Part shown: positions 6,627 through 11,629 of the stretch, in pieces
How positions within the stretch are numbered: the stretch's first letter is position 1
Layout: each line of letters starts with the position of its first letter
DNA from: Anaerolineales bacterium
Lineage (GTDB): Bacteria; Chloroflexota; Anaerolineae; B4-G1; DUEL01
NCBI GenBank assembly: GCA_015662065.1
Contig: DQUX01000258.1
Location: forward strand, 1-13,749
Length of the DNA stretch: 13,749 bases
Reading direction: 5' to 3'
Position numbers and translations under genes: made by a program
Notes under the pieces: generated by a model
Told to the model about the DNA's origin: nothing
Seen by the model: the letters and a program-made list of their open reading frames with translations, nothing else
Database searches by the model: none

Positions 6627-7757
6627 ATGATGGCCCGTATCCTGGTCATTGACGACAACGCCGACCTCCTGCAGATGATCCGGTTGCTCCTGGAGGACCA
6701 GGGCGGCCACGAAGTCATCCTCAGCGCGGAGGGGGAGGATGGCCTGGCTAGGGCCCTGGACAACCCGCCCGACCTGGCCATCGTAGACGTGATGATGCCG
6801 GGGATCACCGGCTACGAGGTCTGCCGCCGGTTGCGGCAGGAGCCGAGCACCGCCGACACGCCGATCATCATCCTCACGGCGCGGGGCCAGCCGGTGGACC
6901 GGCAGATGGCGCTGGAGGCCGGGGCCGACGAGTACATCGCCAAGCCGGTGACGATGACCGTGTTGCTGGAACGGGTGAACCGGCTGCTGGCCCAGAGGGC
7001 CGTCCGGCCCGCCGCCCCCACCCCGGGGATGATCGCCCTGGTCAGCCTTCGCGGGGGAGTAGGGGTGACGACGCTGGCGGTGAACCTGGCTGTCATCTAC
7101 GCCCGCCAGTCGCCCGACCAGGTCTGCCTGGTAGATCTCTCCACCTCCTCCGGCCACGCGGCGCTCCAACTGGGCCTCCGGCCCGATCCCAACTGGTCGG
7201 CGTTGGCCCTGCTGGACGCCGACCCTGGGGAGGTCGCCGTCCGCAACTACCTGCTGGCCCATCCGGCGGGGCTTCACCTGCTGGCCGCCCCTTTCGTACC
7301 GGTCATCGGCGAGGGGCCGACGGGGGAGATGATGCTTTCCACTCTCACCCTCCTGCGGCAGGGTTTCAACACGGTGGTGGTGGACCTGCCCTCGGTGTTG
7401 TTGGAGGGGACGATGGCGGTGCTGGAGGCGGCCGACGCGATCGGTGTCGTCACCACCGCCGATCCCCCCGCCATCCAGACCACGGTGGGGACGTTGCAGG
7501 TGCTGCGGTCGTTCATTCCCAAGGTGCGGCTGATCCTGAACCAAGTGGCCCCGGGGACGCCGGTATCGGTGGAGGCTCTTCAGCGAGTGTTGAAACAGCC
7601 CCTGGTGGCCTCTATCCCCTTCGATGCCGGGCAGGCCGAGGCGCTGGCCCACGGCAAGCCGCTGGCCCTCACCACCCCCCAATCCCCGCTGGCGCAGGGG
7701 GCGGCCCGCGTGGCGGCCGCGCTGGTGGGAGCGTCGGTTCGCCCCTCAGCGACGTGA
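6627..7757 (+). CDS. CheY receiver-MinD/ParA ATPase fusion, CpaE/TadZ-like
   Basis: 376 residues in two domains. The receiver (4-122) has all phosphorylation residues: Asp9/Asp10, phosphoacceptor Asp54 in AIVDVMMPG, Thr84 and Lys106. After a Pro-rich linker, a MinD/ParA-type domain (135-365) shows SLRGGVGVTTLAVNLA at the P-loop, VCLVDLS (Asp170) and NTVVVDLPS (Asp253). In CpaE/TadZ proteins this architecture places the Tad pilus machinery at a cell position. The deviant Walker A motif here reads RGGVGVTT, so both the signature Lys and the P-loop Lys are replaced, which suggests weak or no ATP hydrolysis. No other tad/cpa gene is in the window, so a pilus role is unproven. Two adjacent ATGs exist; GGAGG (6618-6622) fits the second (6630) slightly better. 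It is the last gene of the run, and a hairpin follows. Confidence 0.85.
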   Translation: MMARILVIDDNADLLQMIRLLLEDQGGHEVILSAEGEDGLARALDNPPDLAIVDVMMPGITGYEVCRRLRQEPSTADTPIIILTARGQPVDRQMALEAGADEYIAKPVTMTVLLERVNRLLAQRAVRPAAPTPGMIALVSLRGGVGVTTLAVNLAVIYARQSPDQVCLVDLSTSSGHAALQLGLRPDPNWSALALLDADPGEVAVRNYLLAHPAGLHLLAAPFVPVIGEGPTGEMMLSTLTLLRQGFNTVVVDLPSVLLEGTMAVLEAADAIGVVTTADPPAIQTTVGTLQVLRSFIPKVRLILNQVAPGTPVSVEALQRVLKQPLVASIPFDAGQAEALAHGKPLALTTPQSPLAQGAARVAAALVGASVRPSAT

Positions 7758-7760
7758 AGC

Positions 7761-7782
7761 GCGGGCGTCGGATGACGCCCGC
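7761..7782. terminator. Hairpin terminator between convergent genes
   Basis: A perfect 9-bp stem GCGGGCGTC / GACGCCCGC with loop GGAT begins 3 bp after the stop of the CheY-MinD gene and is followed by TTGGGT. The T-run is short. It lies between convergent transcripts and may serve both. Confidence 0.6.
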
Positions 7783-7831
7783 TTGGGTGAACGGACATCG
7801 CATCGGCCTGAGGGCAGAGATTATATCGCCG

Positions 7832-8161
7832 CTACGGGAATGGGACCACCCGGCCGGTCATCACCAGGCACATACACCCCAGCAAGGCCACGTCCAGGAA
7901 GAGCAGGAGGGCCAGGACGAACCGTTGCCAGGGGGCCAGTCCCTGGAGCATCCCCGCCAGCCCTTCTCGTGGGGGGGCTCTCACCTCTTCCAGGTCGGCC
8001 TCCAGGGCCTGCTCCCGCAGATCGTCCAACATCGCCTCGGGCGGTGTGAGCGGGGCCGGGCCTTCTCCGGGCAGACCGGACGGTGCCGGCGCTCCCTCCG
8101 AAGGAGGTTCCCTCAGCGATTGAAGCCAGTCTGGAATTCCCTCCCGCAGGTCGTCCTCCAT
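7832..8161 (-). CDS. Small tail-anchored membrane protein of unknown function
   Basis: 109 residues. The N-terminus MEDDLREGIPDWLQSLREPP is acidic. A Pro/Gly/Ala-rich stretch (about 19-42) and an acidic helix-like segment (43-62) follow. One strong hydrophobic helix (81-101) lies near the C-terminus, with two cysteines (96 and 98). There is no signal peptide, so a tail-anchored topology with the bulk in the cytoplasm is expected. AGGGAGG (8168-8174) at 6-nt spacing fixes the start. A promoter of its own lies just upstream (8192-8219), although it may also be read from rtcB 59 bp away. I do not recognise the family. The IPDWL-type N-terminus occurs, as I recall, in other small Chloroflexota proteins. 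Confidence 0.7.
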   Translation of the reverse strand: MEDDLREGIPDWLQSLREPPSEGAPAPSGLPGEGPAPLTPPEAMLDDLREQALEADLEEVRAPPREGLAGMLQGLAPWQRFVLALLLFLDVALLGCMCLVMTGRVVPFP

Positions 8162-8191
8162 CGACCGCCTCCCTTTCTTAGAGCCCGGTTA

Positions 8192-8219
8192 AGGATACGC
8201 CGAACTGCCCAGAAGTCAA
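8192..8219 (-). promoter_or_regulatory. Promoter of the small membrane protein gene
   Basis: On the minus strand: -35 TTGACT (8219-8214), a 16-bp spacer, and -10 TATCCT (8197-8192). Transcription would start near 8185, giving a leader of roughly 24 nt that carries the Shine-Dalgarno. It overlaps the short gap behind rtcB. Confidence 0.5.
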
Positions 8220-8220
8220 G

Positions 8221-9672
8221 CTATCCCTTGATCACTGCCAGGGGGCGCAGTCGGGCCACCTTGCAGGCCAGCCCTGCCCCGTGGACTACCTCCACCACCC
8301 GGCTCACGTCCTTGTAGGCTGCGGGGGCCTCCTCGGCCAGCCCCTTGTTGCTGCCGGCCCGCACGACGATCCCCTGCTCCTCCATCTCCCGCCTCAGGTC
8401 TGCCCCCCAGATCTTCTTGCGGGCCTTGTGGCGGCTCATCACCCGCCCGGCCCCGTGGCAGGTGGAGCCCCAGGAGAGGTCCATCGCCCGCCGGGTGCCC
8501 ACCAGCACGTAGGAGGCGGTGCCCATCGAGCCGGGCACCAGCACCGGCTGGCCCACCTCCCGGTAGTCCTCCGGCACCTGGGGCAGGCCGGGGCCGAAGG
8601 CACGGGTGGCTCCCTTCCGATGAACGCACAGCCGCATCCGCCTCCCGTCCACCTCGTGCTCCTCGAACTTGGCGATGTTGTGGGCCACGTCGTAGATCTG
8701 GAAGAGATCGAAGTTGTGGACCTTGCCAGCGAGGACCTGTTCGAAGGCCTCCCGCACCCCCATCGCCAGCACCTGCCGGTTGACGAAGGCGTAGTTAACA
8801 GCGCAGGCCATCGCGCCGTAATAGGCCCGTCCCTCCGGCGAGTCGATGGGGGCACAGACCAGCTCCCGGTCTGGCAGTTGGATCCCGTACTTGCGCACGG
8901 TCTCCTGCAGGCCCTTGACGTAGTCGTCGCAGACCTGGTGGCCGAACCCCCGGGACCCGCAGTGAATCTGCACCACCACCTGGTTCTCCCGCAGGCCGAA
9001 GGCGTCCGCCACCTCGGGGTCGTAGATCTCCTCGACCACATCGATCTCCAGGAAGTGGTTGCCCGCCCCCAGGGAACCCACCTGGGGCCGGCCCCGCTCC
9101 TTGGCCCGGGGGCTCACCTGGCTGGGGTCGGCGCCGGGCATACACCCCTCCTCCTCCGTGTGGGCCAGGTCCTCCGGCCGGGCCAGCCCCCGCTTCAGCG
9201 CCCACCGGGCCCCCTGGGTCACCAGTTCGTCCAGCTCCCGTCCCGACACCCGCACCCGGCCCTTGCCCCCCACACCGCTGGGACAGGCCCGGTAGAGGAC
9301 GGTGGTGAGGTCCTGGAGGTAAGGGGCGATCTCCTCCTGCTCCAGGTAGGTGCCGAGGAGCCGGATGCCGCAGTTAATGTCATAACCAACTCCGCCCGGC
9401 GAGATCACCCCCGTATCGGTCCGCATCGCCGCCACGCCGCCGATGGGGAAGCCGTATCCCTGATGGAAGTCCGGCATCGCCATCGCGTAGCGGACGATGC
9501 CGGGAAGGGTCGTGGTGTTGATGAGCTGATCCACCGTCCGATCGCGGAAGGCGGCATCCAGCAGCTCTGCGTCGGCGAACAACCGAGCCGGCACGCGCAT
9601 ATCCTCCCGGGCCTCTTTCGGCAACTCCCAGATAAACCGATCCACCCGGCGAAAATCCTTCTTCTCAGCCAT
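8221..9672 (-). CDS. rtcB: RNA-splicing ligase RtcB
   Basis: RtcB joins RNA 2',3'-cyclic phosphate or 3'-phosphate ends to 5'-OH ends, using GTP and Mn2+ through a GMP-histidine intermediate. It acts in tRNA splicing in archaea and in RNA repair in bacteria. From the chosen start the protein has 483 residues, the size of the long archaeal-type enzyme. Motifs are PDFHQGYGFPIGG, VGYDINCG (Asp98, Cys101), GAGNHFLE (His206), HCGSRGFGHQ (His237), DVAHNIAK (His332), CVHRKGATRA, PGSMGT and CHGAGR with the guanylated His406. All expected metal and catalytic residues are present. ATG codons exist at 9678 and 9672. The G-run GGGGGGT (9685-9679) is well spaced only for 9672, so that start is preferred. 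Archease lies 12 bp upstream, and the two should be co-transcribed. Confidence 0.95.
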   Translation of the reverse strand: MAEKKDFRRVDRFIWELPKEAREDMRVPARLFADAELLDAAFRDRTVDQLINTTTLPGIVRYAMAMPDFHQGYGFPIGGVAAMRTDTGVISPGGVGYDINCGIRLLGTYLEQEEIAPYLQDLTTVLYRACPSGVGGKGRVRVSGRELDELVTQGARWALKRGLARPEDLAHTEEEGCMPGADPSQVSPRAKERGRPQVGSLGAGNHFLEIDVVEEIYDPEVADAFGLRENQVVVQIHCGSRGFGHQVCDDYVKGLQETVRKYGIQLPDRELVCAPIDSPEGRAYYGAMACAVNYAFVNRQVLAMGVREAFEQVLAGKVHNFDLFQIYDVAHNIAKFEEHEVDGRRMRLCVHRKGATRAFGPGLPQVPEDYREVGQPVLVPGSMGTASYVLVGTRRAMDLSWGSTCHGAGRVMSRHKARKKIWGADLRREMEEQGIVVRAGSNKGLAEEAPAAYKDVSRVVEVVHGAGLACKVARLRPLAVIKG

Positions 9673-9684
9673 TCTCATACCCCC

Positions 9685-10104
9685 CTACACGTCAAAGACG
9701 ACTGTGACCTCCAGCCCGCGCTCGGCGCGCCGGATCGCCAGATCGCTGAAGGTGACGGCCTTGATGGGCTGGCGAATCTCCTGGGCAGGCCCGCCCTTTG
9801 CCACTCCTCGCAGATGGGTGGGTGTGATCTCTTCTATCTCGAAGGTGGTGAAGAGAGTCCCGTCCCGCTCGTTCCGGTAGAGCAGCTCCCCCAGCCAGCT
9901 CACCAGGAGGGTCTCGGCGTCGTAGGCCGTCAGCTCCAGCGGAACCGCGACCGTCGGCTGGACGGTGTCGGGGTCGGCCATCAGCCAGGCCAGTCCCCGC
10001 GCCGCGTTGATGAACAGCTCCGCCAGGTCCCGCCCCCAGATACGAAGCGCCACGTCGGCGGTGTGGGAAACCTCCTCGAATCCCCTCCCCATAGCGTCTA
10101 TCAT
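9685..10104 (-). CDS. Archease, RtcB activator
   Basis: Archease promotes guanylylation and turnover of RtcB. Family signatures are GFEEVSHTADVALRIWG near the N-terminus, TLLVSWLGELLYR in the middle, IKAVTFSDLAI, and the C-terminal VVFDV. From 10104 (MIDAMGRGFEE) it has 139 residues, normal for the family. An in-frame ATG at 10137 would add eleven atypical residues, and another at 10092 is also possible. No strong Shine-Dalgarno decides between them; only TAGG lies directly before 10104. A three-codon frame ATG-GTA-GGA-TGA overlaps that start. The gene reads directly into rtcB, whose chosen start is 12 bp beyond the archease stop. This is the classic archease-RtcB arrangement. Confidence 0.9.
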   Translation of the reverse strand: MIDAMGRGFEEVSHTADVALRIWGRDLAELFINAARGLAWLMADPDTVQPTVAVPLELTAYDAETLLVSWLGELLYRNERDGTLFTTFEIEEITPTHLRGVAKGGPAQEIRQPIKAVTFSDLAIRRAERGLEVTVVFDV

Positions 10105-10155
10105 CCTACCATGCAATGGGGGTAAAATCAAGGACAAGACTTACGCGGTAGGGCT

Positions 10156-10171
10156 TGTTAGTTCGCTAACA
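10156..10171. promoter_or_regulatory. Small palindrome upstream of archease-rtcB, possible operator
   Basis: TGTTAG-TTCG-CTAACA is a perfect 6-bp inverted repeat with a TTCG spacer, 52 bp before the preferred archease start. It could be a protein-binding operator or an RNA hairpin in the leader. No clear -35/-10 pair was found next to it. It also contains the stop of a weak 36-codon minus-strand frame starting at 10268. Confidence 0.3.
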
Positions 10172-10303
10172 TTCGTGCTCGTGCATCCAGGCTGACCCTC
10201 TGTCGTCTTACTGCGGCCATCCGCTGCCCATCTGGAACATGCTGGATCAGGCCGACAACCGCATTCATATCTTGAGGTTAGTGGCAAGAGAGGCCAAGAG
10301 GCG

Positions 10304-10368
10304 GGTTCGTAGTAGCGGCTTCAGCCGCTTTTGCCCCTTTGGAATGGCTAAAGCCGTCACTACGAACC
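10304..10368. repeat. 65-bp palindromic MITE/REP-like element
   Basis: Outer arms GGTTCGTAGT (10304-10313) and ACTACGAACC (10359-10368) are exact inverted copies. Inside are two small hairpins: AGCGGCT-TC-AGCCGCT (10314-10329) and GGCT-AA-AGCC (10346-10355). The whole folds into a cruciform-like structure. Elements with TCGTAGTAGCGGCTTCAGCC-type ends are, from memory, dispersed in many Chloroflexota genomes. No transposase is nearby. Confidence 0.65.
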
Positions 10369-10430
10369 AAGAACGCCGATGTCCAGCCAGAAAGTTGATA
10401 AGCCCTGCCTACGCAGTTCCGTCCACTCTC

Positions 10431-10485
10431 ACCACGGAGGCGTAGAGGACATGGAGTTTCGCGGAGAATCTTAAGCCTCGCGGAG
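10431..10485. repeat. Fragment of a dispersed intergenic repeat
   Basis: The stretch from ACCACGGAGGCGTAGAGGAC through GGAGTTTCGCGGAG to CCTCGCGGAG resembles the purine-rich intergenic repeats of the 'ccacagaggcacagagaac' type seen in several phyla. Within it CGCGGAG occurs twice in direct orientation (10460-10466 and 10479-10485). Only one copy is in the window, so its repeat status is recalled rather than shown. Confidence 0.35.
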
Positions 10486-10487
10486 CT

Positions 10488-10509
10488 GCCCCCTGCCTGT
10501 CGGGCGGGC
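10488..10509 (-). terminator. Bulged GC hairpin at the end of the response-regulator gene
   Basis: GCCC...GCC-TGTCG-GGC-GGGC forms seven pairs with a 3-nt bulge, touching the first base of the stop codon (10509-10511 on the minus strand). There is no T-tract. It is a candidate transcript end only. Confidence 0.3.
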
Positions 10510-11186
10510 TATGCTCCGGGGGGATCGGCCTGGGGCACGTCGAAACGGTAGCCCAGGCGGCGCACCGTGGTCAGATAGACGGGATTGGAGGGGGTCTCCT
10601 CGATGGCCCGGCGCAGCCAGTGGATGTGGACCTCGAGGGTGCGGGTGTCGCCTACGAAGTCGGTGTTCCAGACTTCCTTCATCAGGAAGGCCCGGGTCAG
10701 CACCCGGCCCGGGTTGCGCATAAAGACCTCCAGGAGGTGGGTCTGCTTGGGGGTCAGCCGACGTTGTTGCCCGCTCCGGGAGACCGTCCGGCGCTTCACG
10801 TCCAGCACGATGTCTCCGACGCGGAGGATCTCACCTCCCGGGCCGGAGAGGATTCTTCGGATCCGGTTGAAGAGCTTGCGGGAGGTGAGCTTTCCCCGGA
10901 GGATCGCCGTCGCGCCGCTGCTTGGATCCTCCTCCCCCTCGGGGAGGATTAGGAGGAGAGGGACCGGGTTCCCGTTGGCCCGGAGCGCCTGGCAGAAGCG
11001 GGAGGCGTTGAAGCGGAGGTGGCGGGCATCCACGATCAGAAGGTCGGGAGATCCCTTTTCCAGCCAGGCGTTGGCGTTCCGCCGGGTGTGGACACGGGTG
11101 ACGTGGTATCCTTTTTTCTCCAGCAAGGGCGCACAGGAGAGGCCCTTGGCCCGCCGTCCTTCGACCAGCAGAATTTGGGGGTCCAT
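10509..11186 (-). CDS. OmpR/PhoB-type response regulator with degenerate receiver
   Basis: 225 residues. A receiver-like domain (3-113) is followed by a winged-helix DNA-binding domain (about 119-217) with LTPKQTHLLEVFMRNPGRVL, the recognition-helix region TRTLEVHIHWLRRAIE, and the wing YLTTVRRLGYRF. The DNA-binding half is canonical. In the receiver, Asp53 (LLIVDARH) survives, but the acidic pair is reduced to VEG, the Thr/Ser strand is LILPEGE, and the conserved Lys loop is altered (ILRGKLTSRK). Normal phosphorylation is therefore doubtful. The start at 11186 has AGGAG 9 nt upstream. An in-frame extension to 11423 is rejected because the promoter (11310-11338) lies inside it. No histidine kinase is adjacent, so this is an orphan. 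Its targets are unknown. Confidence 0.85.
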   Translation of the reverse strand: MDPQILLVEGRRAKGLSCAPLLEKKGYHVTRVHTRRNANAWLEKGSPDLLIVDARHLRFNASRFCQALRANGNPVPLLLILPEGEEDPSSGATAILRGKLTSRKLFNRIRRILSGPGGEILRVGDIVLDVKRRTVSRSGQQRRLTPKQTHLLEVFMRNPGRVLTRAFLMKEVWNTDFVGDTRTLEVHIHWLRRAIEETPSNPVYLTTVRRLGYRFDVPQADPPGA

Positions 11187-11309
11187 CCGAAATCGCTCCT
11201 CTCGACCCGGAGATGTCGGGAGCCCCTGCGGGAGCGGCACCTCGAGGGGGCATCTCGCCTCCTGGGGAGCGAAGGCCGCCAGTGGCGGCAGCTCGCCGAG
11301 ACGGTCTGC

Positions 11310-11338
11310 ATTATACTCTAACTGCGACCAGGGGGCAA
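11310..11338 (-). promoter_or_regulatory. Sigma70-type promoter of the orphan response regulator
   Basis: On the minus strand: -35 TTGCCC (11338-11333), a 17-bp spacer, and a perfect -10 TATAAT (11315-11310). Hexamers and spacing are identical to the lepB promoter. Transcription near 11303 leaves a leader of roughly 117 nt. An ATG at 11253 in this leader has its own AGGAGG, but in another frame. Confidence 0.7.
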
Positions 11339-11383
11339 GTGGCGGTTCCCTGGTGATCGGGGCGGCCGTGTGGGACAGGTTAT

Positions 11384-11629
11384 CAGTCTGTCCTGCCACT
11401 GGGCGGCCTCCGCTGCCGTCCACGAGAGGAGTTCGACGTCCTTATCGAGCCAGTAATCACCGGCGAGGTAGAACTGGACCGTGTGGGCGTCGACCAGGAC
11501 ACATTCGCCCGCGGGGAGGACGCGGCGGGCGTGCCAGAGGGCGGTGCTCAGGCTGCGCAGCGCTTTGGCCCGGTTGGGCCAGAAGAGGTCGTCCAGCCGG
11601 CCGCGGGGCCTGCGGCGGGTTGTGTCGGG
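11384..11629 (-). pseudogene. Remnant of a SARP-family (AfsR/BTAD-type) transcriptional activator
   Basis: Directly after the TAG of the beta-helix gene, the same minus-strand frame reads on with GRLDDLFWPNRAKALRSLST, ALWHARRVL and HTVQFYLAGDYWLDKDVELL. This matches the junction between the winged-helix and bacterial transcriptional activator domains of SARP proteins, where LLWPD...ARxxLRxALxxLR and VQFNPxxDYWLDVxxFE are typical. No start codon, ribosome site or first half of the helix-turn-helix is present. Similarity fades after WQDRL (11384), and the frame stops at 11318. The fragment is about 80 residues, against several hundred or more in intact proteins. The promoter of the response regulator has taken over the decayed end. 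Recognition is by motif only. Confidence 0.55.

Larger units (their letters stand above)
10105..10508. other. 404-bp intergenic region without a convincing gene
   Basis: Between the archease start and the response-regulator stop no ORF has both a ribosome binding site and protein-like composition. It holds the 10156-10171 palindrome, a MITE/REP-like element (10304-10368), a second dispersed-repeat fragment (10431-10485) and a bulged hairpin (10488-10509). A minus-strand frame of 36 codons (10268-10158, with DGQRMAAVRRQRVSLDARAR) looks faintly protein-like but has no Shine-Dalgarno. It could be a gene relic. Confidence 0.5.

Noticed and set aside
7754..8317. 187-codon plus-strand frame covering the 7832-8161 region.
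   Set aside because: It overlaps a terminator and a promoter on the other strand and has no recognisable motif. The minus-strand frame has a ribosome site and a clean membrane helix.
8281..10125. 614-codon open frame on the plus strand across rtcB and archease.
   Set aside because: It is antisense to two genes with full catalytic motifs. Its His/Pro/Leu/Gly-rich composition is typical of a shadow frame in G+C-rich DNA.
10239..10445. 68-codon plus-strand frame in the 10105-10508 gap.
   Set aside because: It runs straight through the palindromic repeat element and has no Shine-Dalgarno.
10831..11253. 140-codon minus-strand frame with AGGAGG before its ATG at 11253, overlapping the response regulator.
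   Set aside because: The ribosome-site match is good, but the product is low-complexity Pro/Gly/Arg-rich, and the frame runs through a gene with clear wHTH motifs. It is probably chance, or at most a leader-initiation site.
11187..11423. N-terminal extension of the response regulator to an ATG at 11423.
   Set aside because: The extension contains the promoter TTGCCC-17-TATAAT, has no domain, and is less well supported than the ATG at 11186 with its AGGAG.
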